From the NCBI GenBank assembly GCA_017623455.1, contig JAGAPA010000089.1, forward strand, positions 1 to 52,098: DNA of 52,098 bases. Reading direction: 5' to 3'. The DNA comes from Clostridia bacterium. Its GTDB lineage: Bacteria > Bacillota > Clostridia > Christensenellales > Pumilibacteraceae. The notes below the pieces were generated by a model, which saw only the letters and a program-made list of their open reading frames with translations, was not told the DNA's origin and did not search any database. Below, piece after piece: positions 44,367-52,098 of this stretch. A program made the position numbers and the translations under genes. Within the stretch, counting starts at the first letter, position 1. Every line of letters starts with the position of its first letter.

Positions 44367-45191
44367 ATGATGACCGTAAAACAAATTAATTTGAGCGAAG
44401 AGTACGGGATTCCCGGAAACGCTAAGCTTGATATCTATCTTCACGAGATAACGAGCGAAATACAAGGTAAAAAATACACCTTAAACCGCAAAGCAATGGT
44501 GGTTGTTCCGGGCGGTGGATATAGTATGGTATCCGTGCGCGAGGGCGAGCCTATTGCTATCGACTTTTTCAATCGCGGATATAATTCGTTCGTGCTTTAT
44601 TACGACGTAGCGCCCAATCGCTATCCCATGCAGATAACTCAGCTTGCTTGCGCCGTTGACTACGTTAAAAAGCATGCTCAGGAATTTAATATCGACGATA
44701 GCGAGGTTTGTGCGGTAGGATTTTCGGCAGGCGGACATCTTACGGGCTGTCTTGCAAATATGTGGAACTGCTTACCCAAGGATTATCTTGAGGGAAAGGA
44801 TATCGACGCGAAGATTAAAGCGGTAATACTCTCCTATCCCGTAATCTATAACGATTCGCACGTTGGTTCGTTTAAGAACCTTTTGGGAATAACGGACGTT
44901 GAAAACGATCCTTTAGCAAACGCGCTTTCGTTGGATAGGACGGTAAACGCTGACAATCCGCCTTGCTTTATCTGGACTACCGCAACGGATAAGTGCGTAA
45001 ATCCTATGGCTACTATCAAGTATACCGAAGCGTATCTTAAGGCAGGTCTTCCCATAGAGTGTCATATGTGGCCGTGCGGAGCTCACGGCGCTGCTACTTG
45101 CGACGGCAGAACAAACGAATGTTATGATGAAGTCTATCCTGCAAGAGAGTGGTTGGATCTTGCCGACAGATTTATCAGCAATCTTAAGTAA
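44367..45191 (+). CDS. Alpha/beta hydrolase, esterase type
   Basis: 274 residues without signal peptide. VVVPGGGYSMVS is the oxyanion-hole block, GFSAGGHLTG carries the nucleophile serine, an Asp follows in TTATDKCVNP, and the C-terminal GAHGAA holds the histidine. It resembles bacterial acetyl-xylan-esterase-like or BD-FAE enzymes that remove acetyl or feruloyl groups from plant sugars; that substrate is inferred. AAGGAG lies upstream. It is the third gene of the flavoprotein operon. Confidence 0.88.
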   Translation: MMTVKQINLSEEYGIPGNAKLDIYLHEITSEIQGKKYTLNRKAMVVVPGGGYSMVSVREGEPIAIDFFNRGYNSFVLYYDVAPNRYPMQITQLACAVDYVKKHAQEFNIDDSEVCAVGFSAGGHLTGCLANMWNCLPKDYLEGKDIDAKIKAVILSYPVIYNDSHVGSFKNLLGITDVENDPLANALSLDRTVNADNPPCFIWTTATDKCVNPMATIKYTEAYLKAGLPIECHMWPCGAHGAATCDGRTNECYDEVYPAREWLDLADRFISNLK

Positions 45192-45193
45192 TT

Positions 45194-45451
45194 ATGATAC
45201 ATTCAATGTCGGGTGGCGTAATAAAAAAGTACGCGACAAAAACTTTAGTCAAAGTACGCTTTGACGATACCGTAAAATGGTACGAATGTTCCGTGCCCGC
45301 GTTTGTCGGAGATAATGCGACGGCTGAGGTTGACGGAGTGGAAAAAACGGGAAAAGTGGAGGAGGTATTATTGCAAGTTACCGCCGATAAATCCCCCGTT
45401 CCCTTTCCTCTTCTTAAAGAAGTGATCAGGGTTTTTGAGGATGAAATGTAA
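45194..45451 (+). CDS. Small conserved hypothetical protein
   Basis: 85 residues that I do not recognise. The first half looks like a small beta barrel (GGVIKKYATKTLVKVRFDD, then WYECSVPAFVGDNATAEVDG), and the end is helical (FPLLKEVIRVFEDEM). No signal, membrane segment or cysteine pair. The start is three bases after the hydrolase stop with no ribosome site, so translation is probably coupled; Met5 is an alternative start. Confidence 0.7.
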   Translation: MIHSMSGGVIKKYATKTLVKVRFDDTVKWYECSVPAFVGDNATAEVDGVEKTGKVEEVLLQVTADKSPVPFPLLKEVIRVFEDEM

Positions 45452-45475
45452 CGAAAAAATATATACGTATAAGAG

Positions 45476-45513
45476 AAAAGCTCACCAAACCGTTTGGCTT
45501 GGTGAGCTTTTTT
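45476..45513. terminator. Bidirectional intrinsic terminator
   Basis: AAAAGCTCACCAAACC pairs with GGCTTGGTGAGCTTTT, flanked by A and T runs; it separates the convergent flavoprotein operon and the Ppx/GppA gene. Confidence 0.9.
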
Positions 45514-45582
45514 ACATCTTAGATCGGATTTGTTTTTTGCTTTATGCTTGCAGATAAAACCCCAAAGCAGAATGTCTTAGCT

Positions 45583-46446
45583 TTAGTCGTTTGTTTGAGT
45601 TTTTAAGGCGTAGTAGCCTTCAATGTTGTCGTGTTCGCTTACCGTAAATTCCGTTTTGTTTAGGTATTCCAGAATTTCGATAAGAGCTATGCAACCAACG
45701 CCTATTACGCGCGCGCGTTTTTCGCCAATAGAGGGGAATTTTTCCGCAATTTCGTTCGACGAGTTGCACGCATAAATTTCTTCTTCCAAAATTTTCAGCT
45801 CGTTTAAGGTGATAACCGAGCCGTGATTGAGCGTAGCGTCATAAGTTTGCATTTTTTTAACCATTGCCGAAAGCGAGGTCGCGGTTCCGCCTATGCCCAC
45901 GGCTTTTGAGGTAAACCGCGGATATTTCTTTACCTGCTCACGGTAATACTCGTGCGTTTTTTGTCTGTCGTTTTTGCAAATGTCTTTTACGCGCATAACG
46001 CCTATAGGCAAACTAAGTCCGCTCTCTATGACCTTTTGTCCCTGAACAAGCTCTACCGAAGCACCGCCTATATCTATTACGCACACGTCCTCGCCCTTTG
46101 GGTTAGCTCCCACGAATCCGCACAAAGCCTCGTCGTTTCCCGTTATTACGTCAATGGTTATTCCCGTAGCTTTTTGTACGGTTTGGGATACAACGTATGC
46201 GTTTTTTCCGCTACGCATCGCCTCAGTTCCGAATATAAAAACGCGCTTAGCACCCTTGTTTTTTGCTTCGTTTACAAACGTTATTATTGCTTTGCACGTG
46301 CGGTCGATTGCTTCGGGTAACAGCGAGCCCGTGATTGCCAGATTTTCCGAGAGGAAAGTAGTTTCCACCTTTTTGGGATTTACCGCCCTGTTTTCCATAA
46401 AACACAAGCGCACCGAATTGCTTCCGATATCTATTACTGCATCCAT
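45583..46446 (-). CDS. Ppx/GppA family phosphatase
   Basis: 287 residues of the exopolyphosphatase / guanosine-pentaphosphatase family, which hydrolyse polyphosphate or pppGpp. I chose the ATG at 46446 because AAGGAATAAT precedes it and MDAVIDIGSNSVRLCF is the family's standard start; an upstream in-frame start at 46593 would run through the divIC gene. Further motifs are FGTEAMRSGKNA, the ASKHA-fold phosphate loops CVIDIGGASVEL and AVGIGGTATSL. It lacks the C-terminal domain of long E. coli Ppx, so it is a short form. Transcribed with divIC. Confidence 0.9.
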   Translation of the reverse strand: MDAVIDIGSNSVRLCFMENRAVNPKKVETTFLSENLAITGSLLPEAIDRTCKAIITFVNEAKNKGAKRVFIFGTEAMRSGKNAYVVSQTVQKATGITIDVITGNDEALCGFVGANPKGEDVCVIDIGGASVELVQGQKVIESGLSLPIGVMRVKDICKNDRQKTHEYYREQVKKYPRFTSKAVGIGGTATSLSAMVKKMQTYDATLNHGSVITLNELKILEEEIYACNSSNEIAEKFPSIGEKRARVIGVGCIALIEILEYLNKTEFTVSEHDNIEGYYALKTQTND

Positions 46447-46447
46447 A

Positions 46448-46747
46448 TTATTCCTTGTTAACTCCCACGTAAACCTCTTCGTCTTCGTTGGACATGTCGA
46501 GGTGTTCTCTTGCGTATCTGTCCGTATAGTCGGAACTTTGCTTGTATTCGATTTCCGTTTGATTTTGTTCCGCCGTTTGATTAAGTCTGACAAGCTCTGC
46601 TTTAAGCGCGTTCTCCTGCGCCGTCAAGCTTATTGCCCTGACGATATTCGTTCCTAAAGAAACTAAAAGCAAGCCTATAAATATTATAAGCGAGATGGAA
46701 AGAATTTTTATAAATTGCGGTTTGTTGGTAATCAAGTCGGTATTCAC
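46448..46747 (-). CDS. FtsB/DivIC-like septum protein
   Basis: 99 residues, with one membrane segment (about 14-36: ILSISLIIFIGLLLVSLGTN), an extracellular coiled coil (ALKAELVRLNQTAEQNQTEIEY), and the end YTDRYAREHLDMSNEDEEVYV, typical of DivIC/FtsB, which helps assemble the division site. The start is unsure: GTG at 46747 has the Shine-Dalgarno sequence touching it, so TTG at 46735 (residue 5), 11 bp after AAGGAG, is a better start. It lies one base before the Ppx gene on this strand. Confidence 0.85.
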   Translation of the reverse strand: MNTDLITNKPQFIKILSISLIIFIGLLLVSLGTNIVRAISLTAQENALKAELVRLNQTAEQNQTEIEYKQSSDYTDRYAREHLDMSNEDEEVYVGVNKE

Positions 46748-46772
46748 TCCTTAAGTTTTCAGCTTGCGGTTT

Positions 46773-46801
46773 TGTATACAATAGCCGATTGTTGTAGTCA
46801 A
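46773..46801 (-). promoter_or_regulatory. SigA-type promoter of divIC-ppx
   Basis: On the minus strand: TTGACT (46801-46796), a 17-bp spacer and TATACA (46778-46773). Confidence 0.75.
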
Positions 46802-46889
46802 TCTCCTATTCTTTTATTAAGTATAACATATCATTAAAAAAAATTCAAGAACATCTCGTAATTTTTTTTGTAAAATGCCTTAAAAATAA

Positions 46890-46918
46890 TTGACAAAAAT
46901 CGCAAAACTTTATACAAT
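46890..46918 (+). promoter_or_regulatory. SigA-type promoter of the regulator-pot operon
   Basis: TTGACA at 46890-46895, a 17-bp spacer and TACAAT at 46913-46918. Confidence 0.8.
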
Positions 46919-46934
46919 ATGTTTGTTTAGTTAA

Positions 46935-46999
46935 AATAAACCTCAAGTTTATTATAAAGTGACTTTCCTTTGGGAAAATATTTTGTTTCAAACCGGTTT
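46935..46999 (+). promoter_or_regulatory. Possible operators in the HTH-cupin leader
   Basis: AATAAAC-CTCAA-GTTTATT (46935-46953), a 7-bp dyad, begins just downstream of the -10 and covers the expected transcript start region. AAACCGGTTT (46990-46999), a perfect 10-bp palindrome, lies further on. Both are plausible binding sites for the encoded regulator. Confidence 0.45.
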
Positions 47000-47046
47000 T
47001 ATTTTGACTATTTTTGTTTTACTTCATTTTACGTTGGAGGTGCATT

Positions 47047-47580
47047 ATGGAGCTTGGAGCAAAAATAAAAGCGTTAAGACTAAAAAACAGGCTGACGCAA
47101 GGAGAGCTTGCCGACAGGTGCGAGCTTACTAAGGGGTATATATCCCAGATAGAAAACGAGCTTACAAGCCCGTCGATAGCCACGCTTAAAGATATTTTGC
47201 AAACCTTAGGTTCGTCGCTTAACGAGTTTTTCTCGGATGACGACGATGAAAAAGTGGTTTTTGGAAAGGAAGATTATTTCGTAAAAGAGACCGAGGATTT
47301 TAACGTTACTTGGCTTGTGCCGTCGGCGCAAAAGAACGTTATGGAGGCGATACGGATAGAGATCGAGCCGTATAAATGCAGTGAAAACGATTTACCGCAC
47401 GACGGCGAAGAGTTCGGGTACGTGCTTGAGGGAAAGATAAGAGTGAACCTTGGCAAACGCAAGTTTGTCGCAACGAAGGGCGAAACGTTTTATTTTAGGG
47501 CAGACAAAACGCATTATATACAAAATCTTACGGACAAAAAGGCAGTAGTTTTATGGCTGTCCTGTCCACCTAATTTTTAA
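47047..47580 (+). CDS. HTH-cupin transcriptional regulator (PuuR-like)
   Basis: 177 residues, with the start at 47047 after GGAGG. An N-terminal HTH of the XRE type (residues 4-60: GAKIKALRLKNRLTQGELAD, then ISQIENELTSPSIATL) is followed by a short linker and a C-terminal cupin_2 domain (about 105-175: HDGEEFGYVLEGKIRVNLG). This layout is that of PuuR-type regulators, which in several bacteria respond to polyamines. potABCD follows 15 bp later, so it likely regulates the polyamine importer and itself. Confidence 0.88.
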   Translation: MELGAKIKALRLKNRLTQGELADRCELTKGYISQIENELTSPSIATLKDILQTLGSSLNEFFSDDDDEKVVFGKEDYFVKETEDFNVTWLVPSAQKNVMEAIRIEIEPYKCSENDLPHDGEEFGYVLEGKIRVNLGKRKFVATKGETFYFRADKTHYIQNLTDKKAVVLWLSCPPNF

Positions 47581-47595
47581 GAGAGGAATACGAAT

Positions 47596-49065
47596 ATGAA
47601 TATGAAAGAAAAACAGGCAGTAAAAACAGATAAGATTATCGAGGTAAAGAACGTTACCAAGATTTTTGAGGACGGAGTAACCGTAATTGACGACATGAAC
47701 CTCTCTATAAAGCGCGGACAGTTTGTGACCTTGTTGGGACCGTCCGGTTGCGGAAAGACCACTTTGCTCAGAATGATTGCAGGCTTTGACACTCCCACTA
47801 AGGGAAATATTTATATTGAAAACGAGAACGTTACCAACGAGCCACCCTATAACCGTCCCGTAAACACGGTTTTCCAAAAGTATGCACTTTTCCCTCACCT
47901 TAACGTATTTAAGAACGTAGCGTTCGGTCTTAAACTTAAAGTGTTGGAGGAAGTGGGCGCAGACGGAAAGATAACAAAGAGAAAACTCAGCAAAAAAGAG
48001 ATAGAGGAAAAGGTAAACAGAGCGCTTAAGCTTGTAGACCTTGAAGATTACGGACACCGTAACGTAAATTCGCTTTCGGGAGGACAGCAACAGCGTATCG
48101 CAATTGCAAGAGCGCTTGTGTGTGAGCCTAAGGTTTTGCTTTTGGACGAACCGCTCGGTGCGCTTGACCTTAAAATGCGTAAGGAAATGCAGATAGAGCT
48201 TATGAACATGCACAAAAATTTGGGCATAACCTTTATATACGTTACGCACGATCAAGAAGAGGCTCTTACCATGAGTGACGTTATCGTGGTAATTAACGAC
48301 GGATATATTCAGCAGGTGGGTACGCCCAAAAAGATATACGACGAGCCTGCAAACGCGTTTGTTGCAAACTTTATCGGCGAAAGTAATATTCTGTCGGGTG
48401 TAATGCTCAAAGATTACGTGGTAAAATTCCTCGACAAAGAATTCGAGTGTCTTGACAAGGGTTTCTTGAAAAACGAGAAAGTCGATCTTGTAATTCGTCC
48501 CGAGGATATTAAGGTGTACGCAAAGGGTAGTAATAAGGGGCAGTTTGAGGGAGTGGTTACCTCGTCCGTGTTCAAGGGAACGTACTACGAAATGAATATT
48601 CTTGCGTCCGAGTACGAATTTACCGTGCAAAACACAACCGAGCATAAAACGGGCGATGAGGTAGAGCTTAAGATCGTTCCCGACAGTATTCATATAATGA
48701 GAAAGCTCCGTACCGTAAACGAGTTTAAGGGAGTGGTTAGCGGAGAAAATACCGTATCCTTCTGCGGTGGCGACTTTGAGTTTATAAACGACGGAAGCTT
48801 TGAAAAGGGCGATGAGGTAAACGTTAAAGTGCCCTTTGACGGAATAGAGATTACCGACGACGAAAACGACGGTATTATTGGCGCGAATATTACTCAGGCA
48901 CTGTATAAAGGTACGTACTATCAGGTACAGATTTATTCGGATACGGACGAGGATTTTTATACCGATACGCCATACGAGTGGGATATTGACGACAGAGTGG
49001 GAATAAAGATCGCTCCCGATAAGATTACCCTTACAAAGGTAGAGGAGGACGTAGATGAAGCCTAA
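47596..49065 (+). CDS. potA: Spermidine/putrescine ABC transporter ATP-binding protein PotA
   Basis: 489 residues, longer than the usual ~370. Walker A GPSGCGKTT, Q-loop TVFQKYALFPHL, signature LSGGQQQRIAIARAL, Walker B LLLDEPLGAL and the H-loop YVTHDQEEA. After residue 290 there is more than the single TOBE domain of PotA: a first TOBE-like unit (FEGVVTSSVFKGTYYEMNI, about 315-370) and a second similar one (IGANITQALYKGTYYQVQIY, about 430-480), suggesting a duplication. The 3' end overlaps potB by 11 bp. Confidence 0.93.
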   Translation: MNMKEKQAVKTDKIIEVKNVTKIFEDGVTVIDDMNLSIKRGQFVTLLGPSGCGKTTLLRMIAGFDTPTKGNIYIENENVTNEPPYNRPVNTVFQKYALFPHLNVFKNVAFGLKLKVLEEVGADGKITKRKLSKKEIEEKVNRALKLVDLEDYGHRNVNSLSGGQQQRIAIARALVCEPKVLLLDEPLGALDLKMRKEMQIELMNMHKNLGITFIYVTHDQEEALTMSDVIVVINDGYIQQVGTPKKIYDEPANAFVANFIGESNILSGVMLKDYVVKFLDKEFECLDKGFLKNEKVDLVIRPEDIKVYAKGSNKGQFEGVVTSSVFKGTYYEMNILASEYEFTVQNTTEHKTGDEVELKIVPDSIHIMRKLRTVNEFKGVVSGENTVSFCGGDFEFINDGSFEKGDEVNVKVPFDGIEITDDENDGIIGANITQALYKGTYYQVQIYSDTDEDFYTDTPYEWDIDDRVGIKIAPDKITLTKVEEDVDEA

Positions 49066-49846
49066 ATTCAAACGCACTTACTTCGCCTTCCCGTATGCAT
49101 TGCTTTGCGTGCTGTTCGTGGTAGTTCCGCTTATAATAATGCTTGTGTTTGCGTGTACGGACTTTGAAGGCAATTTTACTCTCAATAATTTCGGGTACTT
49201 TTTCACCGAGAGCGAAACGCAGATAGTTTTGTTAAAGTCCGTAGGAACGGCTTTGCTTGCTACCGTGATATGCTTTCTTTTAGCATACCCGTTAGCATAC
49301 ATTCTTGCGTCCTCGCCCTTTAATAAAACGGCTATACTCGTTATGCTGTTTATTATCCCCATGTGGATAAATTCGCTGTTACGTATATACGCAACGCGTA
49401 CGTTTTTCGAAATGATAGGAATAGAGCGCGGATACTTGGCGGTGGTGATTGGTCTTGTTTACGACTTTTTGCCGTTTATGCTTTTGCCTATTTATACCTC
49501 GCTTAACAATATGGACAAGAGCTTTTTGGAGGCATCGTACGATCTGGGCGCAAACCCGATAACGAGCTTTTTGAAAGTTACGTTTCCTCTTTCCATGCCG
49601 GGCGTGGTAAGCGGAATTCTTATGGTATTCATGCCCGCGATCTCCACAATCGGTATTACCGAGATGCTCGGAAATAAGGACGTGTACCTGTTCGGTAATC
49701 TTATAAACGATTATCTTGGAGAGTTTTACACTTGGAATATCGGTGCGGCGTATTCGTTTATTATGCTTATACTTATCGCCGTGTCCATGCTTGTAGCAAA
49801 CAGGTTTGGAGATAAAGAATCAAACGTAAGAGGAGGTACGATATGA
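49055..49846 (+). CDS. potB: Spermidine/putrescine ABC transporter permease PotB
   Basis: 263 residues with about six membrane segments (the first at about 8-30). The permease EAA-type loop is EASYDLGANPITSFLKVTFP, and the typical PotB block is LFIIPMWINSLLRIYA. Paired with PotC it forms the channel for polyamine import. It starts 11 bp inside potA, so translation is coupled. Confidence 0.93.
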   Translation: MKPKFKRTYFAFPYALLCVLFVVVPLIIMLVFACTDFEGNFTLNNFGYFFTESETQIVLLKSVGTALLATVICFLLAYPLAYILASSPFNKTAILVMLFIIPMWINSLLRIYATRTFFEMIGIERGYLAVVIGLVYDFLPFMLLPIYTSLNNMDKSFLEASYDLGANPITSFLKVTFPLSMPGVVSGILMVFMPAISTIGITEMLGNKDVYLFGNLINDYLGEFYTWNIGAAYSFIMLILIAVSMLVANRFGDKESNVRGGTI

Positions 49847-50646
49847 GAAGTAAAACCGCAAAAACAATATCTTGGGTTTTTATCGCGATTATGCTTGTAT
49901 TCACGTATCTACCCATAATTATTCTTATTATTTTCTCGTTTGCGCCCGAAAGCAAGGCGATAGGTAATTGGGCAAAGATAACCTGGTCGTTCGATCTTTA
50001 CGCGCAGTTGTTCTCCTCGCAGGAAATTCTTACCGCAATACTTAATACATTTATTCTTGCCCTTTCATCCTCGCTTCTCGCAACGATTTTGGGTACGGTT
50101 GGAGCGGTTGGTATTCAACAGCTCGGCAAAAAGAGTAAGATGCTCGTAAACGGAATGAGTCAGATAACCGTAATTAATGCGGATATCGTAACGGGTGCGG
50201 CGTTTATGCTGTTCTTTACTCTGTTTCCTACCGGCTTTAACGGATTCCCCGCGCTCATTATCTCGCATACGATAATCTCTATGCCGTACGTTTTACTTTC
50301 CGTTATGCCCCGACTTACTCAGCTTAACCCCAATCTTTACGAGGCAGGCTTGGATCTTGGCGCAAAGCCGATGCGTACGCTTATGACGGTAATTATGCCT
50401 CAGCTTATTCCCGGTATGATAAGCGGATTTGGTCTTGCGTTTACGCTTAGCTTGGACGATTACGTAATATCTAAGTTTATCAACGGTAACGTGCAGACTA
50501 TTTCTACGCTTATTTACAGCGCGACAAAGAAGGGTATTCCGCCCGTTTGGCGTGCGGTTTCCTCGCTTATGTTTATTGTGGTTCTTATCATTCTTATCTT
50601 TATTAACGTTAAGGGAAAGAAGAAGGAAAAAGGAGGTTTACTGTGA
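49843..50646 (+). CDS. potC: Spermidine/putrescine ABC transporter permease PotC
   Basis: 267 residues, with membrane segments at about 10-30 and onwards. The cytoplasmic loop is YEAGLDLGAKPMRTLMTVIM; it ends LIFINVKGKKKEKGG. It starts with an ATGA overlap with potB and overlaps potD by four bases. Confidence 0.93.
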   Translation: MRSKTAKTISWVFIAIMLVFTYLPIIILIIFSFAPESKAIGNWAKITWSFDLYAQLFSSQEILTAILNTFILALSSSLLATILGTVGAVGIQQLGKKSKMLVNGMSQITVINADIVTGAAFMLFFTLFPTGFNGFPALIISHTIISMPYVLLSVMPRLTQLNPNLYEAGLDLGAKPMRTLMTVIMPQLIPGMISGFGLAFTLSLDDYVISKFINGNVQTISTLIYSATKKGIPPVWRAVSSLMFIVVLIILIFINVKGKKKEKGGLL

Positions 50647-51953
50647 AAAGAATAATCTCTTTTATCCTGTGTATTGCGCTCGTTTTTGCCTCGTTAGCGT
50701 TTACTGCATGCACTAACAGAGCGGAAATACTCAAGGTCTACAACGTTGGAGAATATATGGACGAGGACGTTATTGCAGGCTTTTCCGATTGGTACAAAGA
50801 ACAGACGGGTAAGACGGTAACGGTAGAATACAAGACGTACTCCACAAACGAGGATATGTATACCGAAATTTATAAAAAGCACGCGGACTACGATATCGTG
50901 TGCGGTTCGGATTATATAATATCGCGTATGATAAAAAACAATCTTCTCTCGCCTATTGACAGGGAGCTTATTTACGGCGAGGATGGCGAGGACGGAGTTA
51001 TTTCTCCGCGCATCCTTCAGTTCGTAAACGATTATGAAAACTATAATACGGATCCCGATTATACCGCTGACGAGCGTTATTCAATTCCCTATATGTGGGG
51101 AACGTTCGGTATAATGTACCGCAGTGATATGGTGGATCTTGATTGGCAAAACCTTACTTGGGATGCGCTGTTCAAAAACGGAGATTACGTGAACAAACGC
51201 TATATGAAAAACAGTGTGCGCGATGCTTATGCGTCCGCTTCCATTGTTGCAAATATGCAGGCGCTCAGCGACGCGTCCAACGGTTTTACCGATTATAACG
51301 ACGCGTACTATGAGCTTTTAAGTAATGCAATCAACGATACGTCTATGCAAAACATGAACAAAGTCAAGTCTGTCTTAAAAGAGCAGAAGAAGTATTTGTT
51401 CGCGTACGAGTCGGACGATGGAAAGGACGACATGATAACCGACAGTCCCTCTGCGTATATGGGTTTGTTCTGGTCGTGCGACGCAGGCTATGCTATGGAC
51501 GATAGTACCGATCTTTATTACGGTGTGCCCAAAGAGGGTGCAAACGTGTGGGTGGACGGGTTTGTTATTCCTAAGTATGCGGGAAACAGGGCTTGCGCTC
51601 AATATTTCTTGAAGTATTTATGTACGTATGACGTTGCGTACCTTAACCGTGATTACGCAGGCTGTTCTTCGCCCGTAAAAGCAGTTTCGGACGATACGGA
51701 AAGCGTAATGCGTACGGCGTGGGATTGCGTTAAGAACGGAACCGAGTATGATACTGAGAGTGAAAATGCGGAGGATATCGAATATTATATCGAGTATTTC
51801 ACCGATACCAACGATGATTTCGGGGATATGTATATTGATATGCTGTTCCCGTGCGACGAAGTACTTTCGCGCTGTGCGGTTATGAAGGACTCGTCCGCAA
51901 AGGCGTGCGTTGATATGGCTAAAATGTGGATTAGCGTAAAAGCCGGTGCTTAG
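50643..51953 (+). CDS. potD: Spermidine/putrescine-binding lipoprotein PotD
   Basis: 436 residues, with a GTG start at 50643 that overlaps the potC stop; AGGAGG lies 5-10 bp upstream. Signal peptide and lipobox AFTAC (about residue 23), then the SBP core: ILKVYNVGEYMDEDVIAGFS, YDIVCGSDYIISRM, RYSIPYMWGTFGIMYRS and NVWVDGFVIPKYA. It captures polyamines at the cell surface. It is longer than the usual ~350, through acidic insertions near residues 100-110 and 360-390. Confidence 0.93.
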   Translation: MKRIISFILCIALVFASLAFTACTNRAEILKVYNVGEYMDEDVIAGFSDWYKEQTGKTVTVEYKTYSTNEDMYTEIYKKHADYDIVCGSDYIISRMIKNNLLSPIDRELIYGEDGEDGVISPRILQFVNDYENYNTDPDYTADERYSIPYMWGTFGIMYRSDMVDLDWQNLTWDALFKNGDYVNKRYMKNSVRDAYASASIVANMQALSDASNGFTDYNDAYYELLSNAINDTSMQNMNKVKSVLKEQKKYLFAYESDDGKDDMITDSPSAYMGLFWSCDAGYAMDDSTDLYYGVPKEGANVWVDGFVIPKYAGNRACAQYFLKYLCTYDVAYLNRDYAGCSSPVKAVSDDTESVMRTAWDCVKNGTEYDTESENAEDIEYYIEYFTDTNDDFGDMYIDMLFPCDEVLSRCAVMKDSSAKACVDMAKMWISVKAGA

Positions 51954-51956
51954 TGC

Positions 51957-52098
51957 GCAGGCGCACCCCCGATATTGTTATTCAGCTAAGCTTAAAGAAC
52001 AGGTGTAGTGAGTGCTTTGGGTTTGGGGTGACAATACGAGTTTAATTAGCAGGCGCACCCCCGATATTGTTATTCAGCTAAGCTTAAAGAACAGGTGT
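51957..52098. repeat. 50-bp direct repeat at the window edge
   Basis: Two identical 50-bp copies at 51957-52006 and 52049-52098, separated by 42 bp, so the period is 92 bp. The first begins 3 bp after the potD stop, and the second ends exactly at the last base. Each contains the palindrome TAAGCTTA. The array may continue beyond the window. Confidence 0.9.

Noticed and set aside
47551-49077. A 508-codon open frame on the minus strand opposite potA
   Set aside because: It lies fully opposite clear ABC transporter code, has no recognisable motif or ribosome site, and such antisense frames are common here because of codon bias.
51957-52098. CRISPR array at the right edge
   Set aside because: Only two copies and one spacer are visible, the repeat is 50 bp, and there are no cas genes; it stays only as a repeat.

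Overview
The window reads as one stretch of chromosome from a spore-forming, low-to-mid GC Firmicute of the class Clostridia, probably an uncultivated gut lineage (possibly Christensenellales-like; this is inference). The evidence is the set of sporulation and germination genes (yyaC, a SPOCS/DUF3794-LysM protein, veg, spoIIR, sleB-ypeB), many lipoproteins with Gram-positive lipoboxes, near-consensus TTGACA-17-TATAAT promoters, AGGAGG-type ribosome sites and many intrinsic terminators. I see no rRNA, tRNA, phage genes, transposase or recombinase.

Layout. 1-5.1 kb: 3' part of a giant secreted repeat protein whose start lies left of the window. 5.1-12.7 kb: housekeeping genes murC (minus), a DUF1858 protein, pth, mfd, and a PrsA/SurA-type foldase lipoprotein. 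12.7-13.2 kb: a compound palindromic element. 13.2-18.1 kb: a hypothetical protein, a NagD-type HAD phosphatase, yyaC (minus), a CvpA-family membrane protein and a hypothetical protein. 18.4-20.2 kb: a large lipoprotein behind a structured leader. 20.4-21.5 kb: rplM-rpsI with a structured leader. 21.8-24.3 kb: an LRR lipoprotein and rsmA. 24.3-27.7 kb: an array of seven 54-bp tandem repeats, then a zinc-ribbon/TIR/leucine-rich-repeat protein. 27.7-32.8 kb: a giant lipoprotein ending in an SGNH carbohydrate-esterase (SASA) domain, preceded by a 28-bp inverted repeat around a promoter that points away from the gene. 33.0-34.2 kb: a DUF1273/SLOG protein and an acidic double-zinc-ribbon protein. 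34.4-36.9 kb: a polar amino-acid ABC importer. 37.2-42.7 kb: veg (minus), SPOCS-LysM, ispE, spoIIR, sleB, ypeB. 42.9-45.5 kb: a thioredoxin-reductase-like flavoprotein, a nitroreductase, an alpha/beta hydrolase and a small protein. 45.6-46.8 kb (minus): divIC-like and Ppx/GppA-like genes. 47.0-52.0 kb: an HTH-cupin regulator with potABCD, followed by a 50-bp repeat that occurs twice and runs to the window edge.

How the genes fit together. Most blocks are ordinary Clostridia housekeeping. veg, SPOCS, ispE, spoIIR, sleB and ypeB link spore formation and germination to isoprenoid synthesis. The HTH-cupin regulator and potABCD make a polyamine import unit that is probably self-regulated. The accessory interest is in the surface and signalling genes: the two giant repeat proteins, the LRR lipoprotein and the TIR-LRR protein.

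The strongest candidate for something undescribed is the likely phase-variable promoter (inverton) at 27851-28060. Its near-consensus promoter lies on the minus strand, so the SASA lipoprotein gene appears to be in the OFF orientation in this assembly. Next in interest are the TIR-LRR protein beside its 54-bp array, the terminator hairpin that contains the spoIIR ribosome site, and the thioredoxin-reductase-like protein without the usual NADPH-binding arginines.
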